Origin: Spirochaetales bacterium
Lineage (GTDB): Bacteria > Spirochaetota > Spirochaetia > SZUA-6 > JAFGRV01
NCBI GenBank assembly: GCA_016934975.1
Contig: JAFGRV010000060.1
Location: 1-33,759 of the forward strand
DNA: 33,759 nucleotides
Direction of reading: 5' to 3'
The notes beneath the pieces were generated by a model that did no database searches, was not told where the DNA came from, and saw only the letters and a list, made by a program, of their open reading frames with translations. Positions 1 to 7,697 of the stretch are shown here, one piece after another; position 1 is the stretch's first letter, and the number at the start of each line of letters is the position of its first letter. The position numbers and the translations under genes were made by a program.

Positions 1-27
1 GTAAATTATTTCAAAAGAATAATATGG

Positions 28-61
28 GAATAAAAATAGTACTTGCCAGAATAAAAATAGT
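28..61. repeat. 13-bp direct repeat, 21-bp period, upstream of the HAD gene
   Basis: The 13-mer GAATAAAAATAGT occurs at 28-40 and again at 49-61, two helical turns apart. A TATAAT hexamer lies downstream at 81-86, about 38 bases before the first start codon. A pair of regulator half-sites or an upstream promoter element is possible. In AT-rich DNA this could also be chance. Confidence 0.3.
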
Positions 62-124
62 CTTATAAACTGGGATTCTGTATAATAAGATGTTGTGTGC
101 TGATAATAAAAAGAGAATTTTTCA

Positions 125-826
125 ATGAAATATAAATGGTTACTCTTTGATGCTGATGATACTTTGTTCGACTACAATAAAGCGGAATTTGCAGCACTAA
201 GAAAAACATTCAAAGAAGAAGGTCTCGATTGTTCTGACGTCTGCCATATGCGTTATAGAAAAATTAATTTTGGATTGTTTAAGGAACTTGAAAAAGGTTT
301 AGTATCATCCAATGTCTTGAGAACAAAAAGATTCGAGTTGCTATTTCAGGAGTTTGGTATTCAACTTTCTGTTCAGGAATTTTCAAAAAAATATCTCTAT
401 AATTTAGCTCATAACTCAATGTTAATAGCAGAAGTTCCGGAAGTAATTCGTAAATTGTCACCATTCTATAAAATGCTTTTAGTGACTAACGGAATAGCTG
501 ATGTTCAGAGACCTCGCTTAGAACAATCTGAAATAATAAAATATTTTGAGGGTATAATCATATCCGAGGAAGTAGGTGTCGCAAAACCTGCCGCTGAATT
601 CTTTGATATTGCATTTCATCAAATGGGATATCCCTCAAAAAAGGATGTAATGATAATAGGGGATAGTTTAACATCCGATATGGCAGGTGGAATAAATTAT
701 GGAATTGACACCTGTTGGTATAATCGAAACAACATAAAAAATGAAAATAAATTAAACATTACATATGAAATCAATGAACTCAGCAACTTATTAAAAATCG
801 TTGACTTCACACAACAAACCAATTAA
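125..826 (+). CDS. HAD-superfamily phosphatase, YjjG-like 5'-nucleotidase
   Basis: A 233-residue cytoplasmic hydrolase with all four HAD motifs. Motif I is D9-A-D11-D12-T13, motif II has T121 in LLVTNG, motif III has K154 in GVAKP, and motif IV is GDSLTSD with D180 and D185. The C1-type cap between motifs I and II, and the overall sequence, fit the YjjG/YfnB group, which dephosphorylates nucleoside monophosphates including non-canonical pyrimidines. The substrate here is inferred from family only. The ribosome site is weak (GAGA about 11 bases upstream). The gene is AT-rich compared with asnS and ends directly at an attC-like structure at 821-874, so it may be an integron cassette gene. No closely linked nucleotide-metabolism gene is seen. 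Confidence 0.85.
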   Translation: MKYKWLLFDADDTLFDYNKAEFAALRKTFKEEGLDCSDVCHMRYRKINFGLFKELEKGLVSSNVLRTKRFELLFQEFGIQLSVQEFSKKYLYNLAHNSMLIAEVPEVIRKLSPFYKMLLVTNGIADVQRPRLEQSEIIKYFEGIIISEEVGVAKPAAEFFDIAFHQMGYPSKKDVMIIGDSLTSDMAGGINYGIDTCWYNRNNIKNENKLNITYEINELSNLLKIVDFTQQTN

Positions 827-874
827 CCTATGCCCGGTAACAAGCTCGCCGGGCTGGTTATCGGCACGTTAAGC
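821..874 (+). other. attC-like recombination site (candidate integron cassette boundary)
   Basis: A GC-richer segment between two AT-rich genes, starting at the stop codon of the HAD gene. Outer arms TTAAC (823-827) and GTTAA (868-872) pair, and GTTAAGC at 868-874 fits the R' core GTTRRRY. Inner arms TGCCCGGTAAC (831-841) and GTTATCGGCA (857-866) pair with one extra unpaired base on the left arm, which is the extrahelical-base hallmark of attC. The loop is 842-856. The left core AATTAAC keeps only the invariant AAC of RYYYAAC. No integrase gene is in the window, so this is a structural inference. A competing fold is the 6-bp hairpin GCCCGG/CCGGGC (832-837 with 849-854). Confidence 0.5.
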
Positions 875-901
875 AGACGATTCGACGCGGAAGAGGTTTT
901 T

Positions 902-1753
902 ATGAAAATAACAAATATTGATGTGTATGAACTCATTGCCGAAGGAGGGCAGTCAAGAATTTATAATTTTGATGAGACTAAAATCATTAGAGTGCCAAAA
1001 AGAGAAAGTGATTATGAACGTATTAAATACGAATATGATGTATATAAATCTTTAGAAGATATGGTTAACGTACCAAAAGTATATGAAATTGTTGACTATA
1101 AAGATATTCCATGTTTAATAATGGAAAAAATAACAGGTAATGATCTTTTTTTTAACCTTAAAAAAAATTTATTTAATATATTTACCTTACCCAAAATACT
1201 CGCTACCTTGCATTCAGAATTGTTTCAAATATCCATAAATAATACTTTTGAAAATAATCACAATAAAGCTATCTATTGTATATCAAAATCAACATCTTTA
1301 TCTTCAGAAATAAAAAGTATATTATTGGAACGTCTAAATACATTAGAATTTGGTTCGGTATTATGTCACGGTGACTTTCATCCTGGAAATATTATTGAAG
1401 CAAATAATCATAATTATATTATAGATTGGTCATCAGCAACGATTGGCTCACCGCTTTTTGATATTGCACATACATTTTTGTTATTAATGAACATACCAAA
1501 GTTGAATAATGTTTCAGATACAGAGCATAATATACAGAAAAAATTCACAAGATATTTAGGTAAAAAATACTTACGATTAGTTTGTAAACAGAACAATATA
1601 TCAATAAATTCTCTTTTTCCATATATTTTAATTAAAGCAGGAGAAAGAAGCTATTATGGAATAGATAATGAAAAAAATTGGTTGGTTAAATTTATTGAAA
1701 ATACTATTCATGAGAAAAGTATTAATGTACTTAAACTGGAAAAATATGCCTAA
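902..1753 (+). CDS. Aminoglycoside-phosphotransferase-like kinase
   Basis: A 283-residue protein of the APH/choline-kinase fold. Using the start at 902, the catalytic loop is HGDFHPGN with H156, D158 and N163, followed by the metal-binding IDW with D175. The N-lobe has an IIRVPK segment whose lysine probably binds ATP. The start at 902 is chosen because GAAGAGG lies six bases upstream. An in-frame ATG at 830 would have to be read through the attC-like structure and has no ribosome site. The substrate (aminoglycoside, choline, homoserine or another small alcohol) cannot be told from sequence. It is very AT-rich, stands alone, and begins 27 bases after the attC-like core, as cassette genes usually do. 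A role in drug resistance is possible but not shown. Confidence 0.8.
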   Translation: MKITNIDVYELIAEGGQSRIYNFDETKIIRVPKRESDYERIKYEYDVYKSLEDMVNVPKVYEIVDYKDIPCLIMEKITGNDLFFNLKKNLFNIFTLPKILATLHSELFQISINNTFENNHNKAIYCISKSTSLSSEIKSILLERLNTLEFGSVLCHGDFHPGNIIEANNHNYIIDWSSATIGSPLFDIAHTFLLLMNIPKLNNVSDTEHNIQKKFTRYLGKKYLRLVCKQNNISINSLFPYILIKAGERSYYGIDNEKNWLVKFIENTIHEKSINVLKLEKYA

Positions 1754-1821
1754 CAACTGCTTCAACCTGATATTTTCTTTGTCACGATTTGTGCTGTCGC
1801 TGCGCTCCTGACGCACAAATC
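1748..1821 (+). other. Incomplete attC-like segment with hairpin
   Basis: GCCTAAC at 1748-1754, overlapping the kinase stop codon, is a perfect RYYYAAC left core. The bases after it (AACTGCTTCAACC) resemble the left half of many attC sites. A 9-bp perfect hairpin follows, GATTTGTGC (1786-1794) with GCACAAATC (1813-1821), extended inward by GTC/GAC after a bulged T. No GTTRRRY right core is found before asnS, so the site would be truncated. The hairpin has no T-run and is a poor terminator. Confidence 0.35.
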
Positions 1822-1985
1822 ATCTTTGTATTTCCATCGTATTCCACTCAGATCCATTTGTCAAAATACCACCTGTGGATAAAAAAAGAATAGGAGTGTC
1901 TACGACAATCCTCTTGATTTGACTAATTAAAGTTTATCCAAAAAATGTTCACCTAGATCCATGATACGGTCAAGATGAAATTTGC

Positions 1986-3284
1986 TTACGGATAAAAACG
2001 GTTCAGCATCCTCGGGAATGGAATGGTTTCACGGATATGTTCAACCCCGGCGATCCAGGTGATGAGACGTTCCAGTCCGTAGCCGAATCCGCTGTGAGGG
2101 ACGGAGCCGTATTTCCGGGTATCGACATACCACTGAAACTTATCCACCGGCATATTTTCTTGGTTCATCCGTTCCAGGAGCAGATCCAGGTTGTCTTCCC
2201 TTTGTGATCCCCCGATAAGCTCACCGAATCCTTCGGGTGCCATGAGGTCGCTTGCCTGGACATAGTTGGGATCATCCTCACAGCGCTTCATGTAGAATGC
2301 TTTGATTTTTGCGGGCCACCGGTCGATGAACAGGGGTTTGTCAAAAATATCGGCGAGGAGGGTTTCATCATTTGCCCCGAGGTCAAGGTCTTCCGTAATC
2401 TCCGAGCCTTTGTCCCGGAGAATCTTTACCACTTCTTTGTGGGTTATCCGTTCAAAAGGGGCTTTAATTGATTCGAGTTTTGAAATGTCTCTCCCTAAAA
2501 TCTCAAGCTCTTTGATATTCTTATTTAATACATCCTGAACGATATAACAGATAAGGCGTTCCTGTATCGCCATATTATCTTTGTGTTCAAAAAATGCCAT
2601 TTCGGCGTCCATCATCCAGAACTCGATAAGATGTTTCCGGGTTTTGGATTTTTCCGCCCTGAATACAGGCCCGAAGTCGTAGACCCGCCCGTGGGCCGAG
2701 ATAAGGGCTTCCAGATAGAGCTGGCCGCTCTGGGAAAGATAGGCTTTCCCCAGGTCAAAGTAATCCAGCTCGAAAAGTGTTGTCGTCCCCTCGCATGAGT
2801 TCGCGGTGATAATCGGCGTATCTATTTTAATGAAATCTTCCTTATTAAAGAAATCGTATGTTGCATAGATGATAGTATTTCTGATCCGCTGAATTGCCCA
2901 CTGTTTTTTGGAACGAAGCCAAAGATGCCTGTTCTGAAGAAGGAAATCCGGGCCATGCTCTTTTTTTTCAATGGGATAAGGTTCACTTTTGGAAATAATC
3001 CGGACATCCTCTGCCTGAAGCTCAAAGACACCTTCTTTCTTGGGATGCTCGCTCACAGACCCCTGAACCATGACAGCGCTTTCCCGGGTTATTTCATTTA
3101 TTGTATTCCATTGTTCTTCTGTCATATCCGGTTTGCTGGCAACCGCCTGAATATAGCCGCTCCCGTCTCTTATCTGAAGAAAAGCGATTTTACCGGAACA
3201 CCGTGAGTTATGAACCCAGCCCTTTAACGAGACTGATTTTCCCACATAGTCTTTAATTTTGTTTATAAGCACGTACTCCGCCAT
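1986..3284 (-). CDS. asnS: Asparagine--tRNA ligase
   Basis: A 432-residue class IIb aminoacyl-tRNA synthetase that charges tRNA-Asn in the cytoplasm. An N-terminal OB-fold anticodon-binding domain (about residues 10-110, with SLKGWVHNSR and FLQIRDGSG) is followed by the class II catalytic core. Motif 2 is FRAEKSKTRKHLIEF, and motif 3 lies near the C-terminus (GFGYGLERL, then IRETIPFPR). The sequence EFWMMDAEMAF after motif 2 and the length favour AsnRS over AspRS. The start at 3284 (ATG-GCG) is preceded by GGAGG five bases upstream. An in-frame TTG at 3296 overlaps that ribosome site and is rejected. It is a single-gene unit on the minus strand, and a 20-bp palindrome lies 66 bases upstream of its start. 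Confidence 0.97.
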   Translation of the reverse strand: MAEYVLINKIKDYVGKSVSLKGWVHNSRCSGKIAFLQIRDGSGYIQAVASKPDMTEEQWNTINEITRESAVMVQGSVSEHPKKEGVFELQAEDVRIISKSEPYPIEKKEHGPDFLLQNRHLWLRSKKQWAIQRIRNTIIYATYDFFNKEDFIKIDTPIITANSCEGTTTLFELDYFDLGKAYLSQSGQLYLEALISAHGRVYDFGPVFRAEKSKTRKHLIEFWMMDAEMAFFEHKDNMAIQERLICYIVQDVLNKNIKELEILGRDISKLESIKAPFERITHKEVVKILRDKGSEITEDLDLGANDETLLADIFDKPLFIDRWPAKIKAFYMKRCEDDPNYVQASDLMAPEGFGELIGGSQREDNLDLLLERMNQENMPVDKFQWYVDTRKYGSVPHSGFGYGLERLITWIAGVEHIRETIPFPRMLNRFYP

Positions 3285-3349
3285 AGTATCCTCCAATACG
3301 ATTTATTTTATCATGTTTGATGAATGCAGTATAATATTACGCACGTTTC

Positions 3350-3399
3350 GCTATTATTCCACCATCCTTGTTTTTAAGTAAGGATGGTGGAATAATAGC
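3350..3399. repeat. Perfect 20-bp inverted repeat upstream of asnS
   Basis: The arm at 3350-3369 (GCTATTATTCC then ACCATCCTT) is the exact reverse complement of 3380-3399, with a 10-base spacer. No T-run follows on either strand, so it is not an obvious terminator. It lies between the divergent asnS and ankyrin genes. The stretch 3331-3500 can also be read in one frame without stops for over 50 codons but lacks a good start, so part of it may be a decayed coding remnant. Confidence 0.6.
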
Positions 3400-3571
3400 A
3401 CAAGGAAGCGAGCCTTTACAAGTGGAGAAATTCAAAAACATCGTTACCCCGATAATATCGATGATTCAGAGTATTGAAAAACCATCAAGGAGTAGAAAAT
3501 AAAAGAATATAAATCACTTTTCTTTCAGGCATATTGCTATACAAAAGAAGATCCTTTACTCTATAAATAGA

Positions 3572-4420
3572 ATGGGAATCATTATAAACAAGAAAAAGAT
3601 ATTTACTTACATTGATGACAACCGGATAATAAAATTAAAAAAAGTTCTTAAATCAATCAACCTTAATACATTTATTAATAAAGAAGGGAATACACTCCTT
3701 CTCCATGGAGTGCTGAAAAACAATAAAGATATGGTAACATTATTATTGGAGTCAGGCGCTCTTCCGGACATCAGTAATAAAATTTTACAGAATAATAATT
3801 ATACATATCCCCTTCATATTGCCGCTTCCCGGAATTATCCGGAGATTGTGAAATTACTCCTTGCGTATGGCGCAAACCCGGAGGTAAAGGATATAAAAGA
3901 CCTGACACCCCTCCATCACGCTTGTAAATACGGTTCTTATCTCTGTGCCGGGGAGCTCGTAAAGGGTGGAGCAAGGGTAGATGCAACGACGATATTCAAT
4001 ACCCAGCCGTTACACTATGCTGCCGAAAAAGGATATACGACAATTGTCGAATTATTGCTTGAACATGGTGCCCCGATAAATGGCATCCCGAATGATGAGA
4101 AACCGCCTCTTTACTGGGCAATGAAAGGTCTTTGGATAGAAACAGCAAGGGTATTGATAAATCATGGAGCCATTTCGGATTTTTTAAACCTCTCCGGATT
4201 ACAAAAAGACTTTCTCTGCGGAAAAGAACCGGACTTACGGAATGAGAACCTTGATGAGATTGATGTATTCGGGCGGACTATTTTATTTTACGCAATTGCT
4301 TCGAAGGATTCCGGGTTAACCGAAAGATTGATAGAATTGGGTTGCGATAAGGAGCTTAAGGATATCTTTGAGTTCAGAGCAGAGGATTACTCTCCGTATA
4401 ATCAGTTGACTCATTTTTAA
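3572..4420 (+). CDS. Ankyrin-repeat protein
   Basis: A 282-residue soluble protein made almost entirely of ankyrin repeats. Recognisable cores begin near residues 36 (LLLHGVLKNNKDMVTLLLESGA), 70 (PLHIAASRNYPEIVKLLLAYGA), 105 (PLHHACKYGSYLCAGELVKGGA), 138 (PLHYAAEKGYTTIVELLLEHGA), 172 and 232. There is no signal peptide or membrane segment. Such proteins are protein-binding scaffolds; the partner is unknown. There is no Shine-Dalgarno site, but TATAAA at 3562-3567 ends five bases before the ATG, suggesting a leaderless transcript. A terminator-like hairpin separates it from the TPR-CHAT gene 88 bases downstream on the same strand, so any functional link is inferred from position only. Confidence 0.85.
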   Translation: MGIIINKKKIFTYIDDNRIIKLKKVLKSINLNTFINKEGNTLLLHGVLKNNKDMVTLLLESGALPDISNKILQNNNYTYPLHIAASRNYPEIVKLLLAYGANPEVKDIKDLTPLHHACKYGSYLCAGELVKGGARVDATTIFNTQPLHYAAEKGYTTIVELLLEHGAPINGIPNDEKPPLYWAMKGLWIETARVLINHGAISDFLNLSGLQKDFLCGKEPDLRNENLDEIDVFGRTILFYAIASKDSGLTERLIELGCDKELKDIFEFRAEDYSPYNQLTHF

Positions 4421-4453
4421 TGATGCCCTACTATCATATAAATAATATCTCAT

Positions 4454-4490
4454 TCTCTGTGGCTTACATACAGAGAGATTTATTTTTATT
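4454..4490 (+). terminator. Probable intrinsic terminator after the ankyrin gene
   Basis: A 7-bp stem, TCTCTGT (4454-4460) with ACAGAGA (4470-4476), has a 9-base loop and is followed by the T-rich run TTTATTTTTATTT. The stem is short and AT-rich, so read-through into the TPR-CHAT gene is plausible. Confidence 0.45.
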
Positions 4491-4507
4491 TATAAAGGAG
4501 ATTTCTT

Positions 4508-7500
4508 ATGCCACAACAAAGTGAGAATAAAAATCCAAACTATCCTGAAACAGATACTATCAAACAAATAAAAAGTGCTATTACCAGTAATTGGAAAACC
4601 GACAGGGAGCATGCCTTTTCACTCTATGAAAAACTCCTTGAACTTGAAAAAGAAAATAAAAAAGATAAACAATCCGAACATACCGAACATACTGATAAAG
4701 AATATATTATCAAATTGGCTGAAAAATACTTTGATTCCGAATCTATCGGTCCGGAACTATTGGAAACCGCTTTATCGGAAAAAGTAATTACCTATATTAA
4801 AAAACAGATTGATGCATTCCGCTGGCAGGACAATACGAAAGCTATCGCTTACGCGCAAGAAATCATCCGGATAGGAGAATACCGGGGGGATTCAAATCAG
4901 AAAGCTTTCGGACTCATGTGCCTGGGAGACAGTATGGTATTCACCGGGGACCAGCTCAAAGAAGCCTGGAAAATACAACATCAAGGCGCGAAATTGTATC
5001 TACAAACCGGGAATCTAATGGGATGGGCCTTGACAACTATCGGAAGAGTCGGCATTTGCATCGAACTTGAATGTGTTGATGAAACTCTCAAAGAGGCAAA
5101 GACGGCCCTTGAATTCTTTAAGAGATATAATCACCAGGATTATTTTGTACGCCTGTCTATAAATATAATGCGGTTATTAAATGAAATAGGACAATATGAT
5201 GAGGCACTCTCCCTATTCAATAATGCCTTTACAGTGACCACGAATCTTAAAGAAAACAAAGAAATGCATCTTTTAATCCTCTACAATAACGCGGGAATCA
5301 CCTACTGGCAAAAAGGCGAGTTTAACCGGGCCTTTGATTGCTTACTCAATGCGAAAGATTTGGCAGCTAAACTTAATAAAACAGAGAGTGTCACCGTAAT
5401 CCTGACTAATATTGCTTATATTGAGAATATGCGCGGTAATTATAACGAAGCCTTGCGGCTTACCGACTCGATTCTCTCCGGCGCTAAAACAGAAAACACT
5501 CTTTACATATTACGAACAAAAAGGATCATGGCAGATTGTTATCTAAACCTTAACAGGGATCAGGAAGCATTCGAACTGGCAAGGACGATCATCAGCGACC
5601 TGTCTTTACCCGGTAAAAAAAACCTTATCGATCTTGCCCATGCTTTCCATCTATTGGGCACAATCGAAGCAAAGAAGGGAATGTTTAAAAGTTCGGAACA
5701 GAGTTTTAAAAAAGCAAAAGATAATTTTCTCGCGTTACAATGCGACACATGGGCCTGGTATACGGAACTATTACGGGGGAAGATTTTATTAATGAGGGGA
5801 GAATATAAAAAAGCGTTAGACATCGCAGATGATTCCATCACTTTTTTTAAAAAATCAAACCAGAATATCAATCTATCCAGGGCATATCTCTTTAAAGCTG
5901 AATGTTTGATCGGGCTGCAACAATATGATGAAGCCCTGTCCACAGGCAAAACCCTTCTTAAAACTGATAAGCCGGGCAATATCTTTAGTATATATTATAA
6001 TACATATATCATGATGGGCCGGGCAGAAGAGGTGCGGGGAAATGACGAGAGCAGCAAAAGATTTTATAATAAAGCCATAGAAAAAATCGAAGGGCTCCAG
6101 CAAAATCTGACCATTACGATCCGTCCGGAATTTCTGGAAGATAAATGCGATGGAATCCATTCACTTATAAGGCTCCTCCTTGCTCATGATAACCTCACAG
6201 AAGCATATGAAACGGTTGAACGGCTAAAATCGATGACTATTCTGGGATACCTTGCCAACCGTAAAAGGCTTTACTGGTCGGAAAAAGACCCGGAATCCCG
6301 GGAGCTTATCCGGGAGCTCCGGCTTTTACGTAATGATTATAATTGTCTTTACAGATTATATCAGGAGAAACCGTCGTTACAGGATGATGATCCTGCTTTA
6401 GAAACAAAGGTAATAGAAACCAGGATTAATCATTATGAAACGAGAATGCGCGCTATTATTGAAAAACTCTATTTACTGAACGCGAAAAAAAATCGTTACA
6501 TTCCCATAGAAAAACACAGCTTAAAGGATACTCAACTCCATCTTCCCGAAAACTCTTTTTTAATTCAATACTATAGTAATGGCGAAGCTATGTGGGCATT
6601 TATTATTGAAGAAAAAACAGAGTTTGTGTACAAATTCCCCGTGACAATCAGCCATATCGGAGAACTCCTGGAAAAATATTATGATAATATTAATTACGCC
6701 CTCCAGGAAGGAATACATTCACCGATCCTCCCAAACCTTACACGACTTGCCCGCCGGTTGGGCCGGGAACTCTATAATGCACTTATACAGCCTTTTGAAC
6801 ACCTTCTCCGGGAGAATAAACAATTACTCATCGTCCCCTTTGGATTGCTTCACTATATCCCCTTTAACATACTTTATAATGGGAAAAGCTTTTTAGTCGA
6901 ACAGACCAATCTATCCATTCTTCCCTCTGCCGGGATTCTCTTTCGCCCTCATTTCTCAAAAAAACCGGGTATGGTGATACTCGCCCACGCAGGTGAAGGC
7001 GAAATCACAAATACAATCGCGGAAGCAAAAGAAATCAGCACCTTTACGGAAAGTGAACTCTATTGTAACAAAGAGGCAACCCCGGGCTGTCTTGAATCAA
7101 CACCAAAGCAAATACTTCATATCGTAGCCCACGGTAAACACAGAATCGATTACCCCGAACTTTCATACATACAGCTCGAAGACGGTTATCTCTATGCCGA
7201 TGATCTGCTGCAAAAAGAGCTTGATTATGAACTCGTCACCTTAAGCGCCTGTGAGACCGGAAAAACTATGGTGAAAAAAAGCGAAGAAATGATCGGCTTA
7301 ATCCGTGGAGTTCTTTTTGCAGGAGCACAATCAATTGTCGTAAGTATGTGGCGTATTGATGATAATATGACAGTTCAACTCATGAAATCTTTCTACCGGG
7401 CACTATTCTCAGGCAAATCAAAGGTCCTTTCTTTATGTACTGCCCAGCGGGAAATTATAGAAACCTATCCCAATCTGCATCCTGCATTCTGGGGGGCATT

Positions 7501-7549
7501 TCAGCTCATAGGACATTCGGGCCCGTTATCTCATCAACCTCTCTCATAA
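4508..7549 (+). CDS. TPR-CHAT caspase-like protease
   Basis: A 1013-residue cytoplasmic protein. Residues 1-110 are charged. Residues about 120-560 are a run of tetratricopeptide repeats (motifs such as GNYNEALRLTDSIL and GEYKKALDIADDSI), followed by a helical linker to about 660. Residues about 730-1005 are a CHAT domain (clan CD, the caspase/gingipain fold). The catalytic dyad is H875 in IVAHG and C915 in LSACETG, both present. Downstream SMWRIDD and FWGAFQLIG are typical CHAT motifs. The start has AAGGAG seven bases upstream. CHAT enzymes fused to TPRs, such as the Csx29 subunit of Craspase, cleave one specific partner after an activating signal. The substrate is not known here; the nearby sigma/anti-sigma pair is the obvious candidate by position. 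No CRISPR genes are in the window. Confidence 0.93.
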   Translation: MPQQSENKNPNYPETDTIKQIKSAITSNWKTDREHAFSLYEKLLELEKENKKDKQSEHTEHTDKEYIIKLAEKYFDSESIGPELLETALSEKVITYIKKQIDAFRWQDNTKAIAYAQEIIRIGEYRGDSNQKAFGLMCLGDSMVFTGDQLKEAWKIQHQGAKLYLQTGNLMGWALTTIGRVGICIELECVDETLKEAKTALEFFKRYNHQDYFVRLSINIMRLLNEIGQYDEALSLFNNAFTVTTNLKENKEMHLLILYNNAGITYWQKGEFNRAFDCLLNAKDLAAKLNKTESVTVILTNIAYIENMRGNYNEALRLTDSILSGAKTENTLYILRTKRIMADCYLNLNRDQEAFELARTIISDLSLPGKKNLIDLAHAFHLLGTIEAKKGMFKSSEQSFKKAKDNFLALQCDTWAWYTELLRGKILLMRGEYKKALDIADDSITFFKKSNQNINLSRAYLFKAECLIGLQQYDEALSTGKTLLKTDKPGNIFSIYYNTYIMMGRAEEVRGNDESSKRFYNKAIEKIEGLQQNLTITIRPEFLEDKCDGIHSLIRLLLAHDNLTEAYETVERLKSMTILGYLANRKRLYWSEKDPESRELIRELRLLRNDYNCLYRLYQEKPSLQDDDPALETKVIETRINHYETRMRAIIEKLYLLNAKKNRYIPIEKHSLKDTQLHLPENSFLIQYYSNGEAMWAFIIEEKTEFVYKFPVTISHIGELLEKYYDNINYALQEGIHSPILPNLTRLARRLGRELYNALIQPFEHLLRENKQLLIVPFGLLHYIPFNILYNGKSFLVEQTNLSILPSAGILFRPHFSKKPGMVILAHAGEGEITNTIAEAKEISTFTESELYCNKEATPGCLESTPKQILHIVAHGKHRIDYPELSYIQLEDGYLYADDLLQKELDYELVTLSACETGKTMVKKSEEMIGLIRGVLFAGAQSIVVSMWRIDDNMTVQLMKSFYRALFSGKSKVLSLCTAQREIIETYPNLHPAFWGAFQLIGHSGPLSHQPLS

Positions 7550-7610
7550 TTTTTTTTACATCTCCTCTTTTTTTGTGACAAAACAATAAAAAAACAATTC
7601 ATCCTAGATG

Positions 7611-7632
7611 AGGAGGATTGCCTATGGAATAA
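7611..7632 (+). promoter_or_regulatory. Two-codon upstream ORF with a strong ribosome site
   Basis: AGGAGG at 7611-7616 is followed after seven bases by ATG-GAA-TAA (7624-7632), a start-stop mini-ORF 66 bases before the papain-like protease gene. The palindrome TCATCCTAGATGA abuts the ribosome site, and CTCCTC at 7562-7567 could pair with it. This may be a ribosome-standby or attenuation element, or simply chance. Confidence 0.3.
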
Positions 7633-7697
7633 ACTTTATAGCGTAATATGAACATAAGGTTCATTACAAAAATTTATTAATTAAAAGGAGATGTAAT

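Noticed and set aside
830-901. Extended N-terminus of the phosphotransferase starting at 830
   Set aside because: It would encode the attC-like hairpin, has no ribosome site and does not resemble the family N-terminus; the ATG at 902 has GAAGAGG.
3340-3400. GGTGGAATAATAGCG upstream of asnS as a T-box riboswitch
   Set aside because: It lacks the TGGNACCGCG core, a specifier stem and a terminator with T-run; the similarity to a T-box is superficial.
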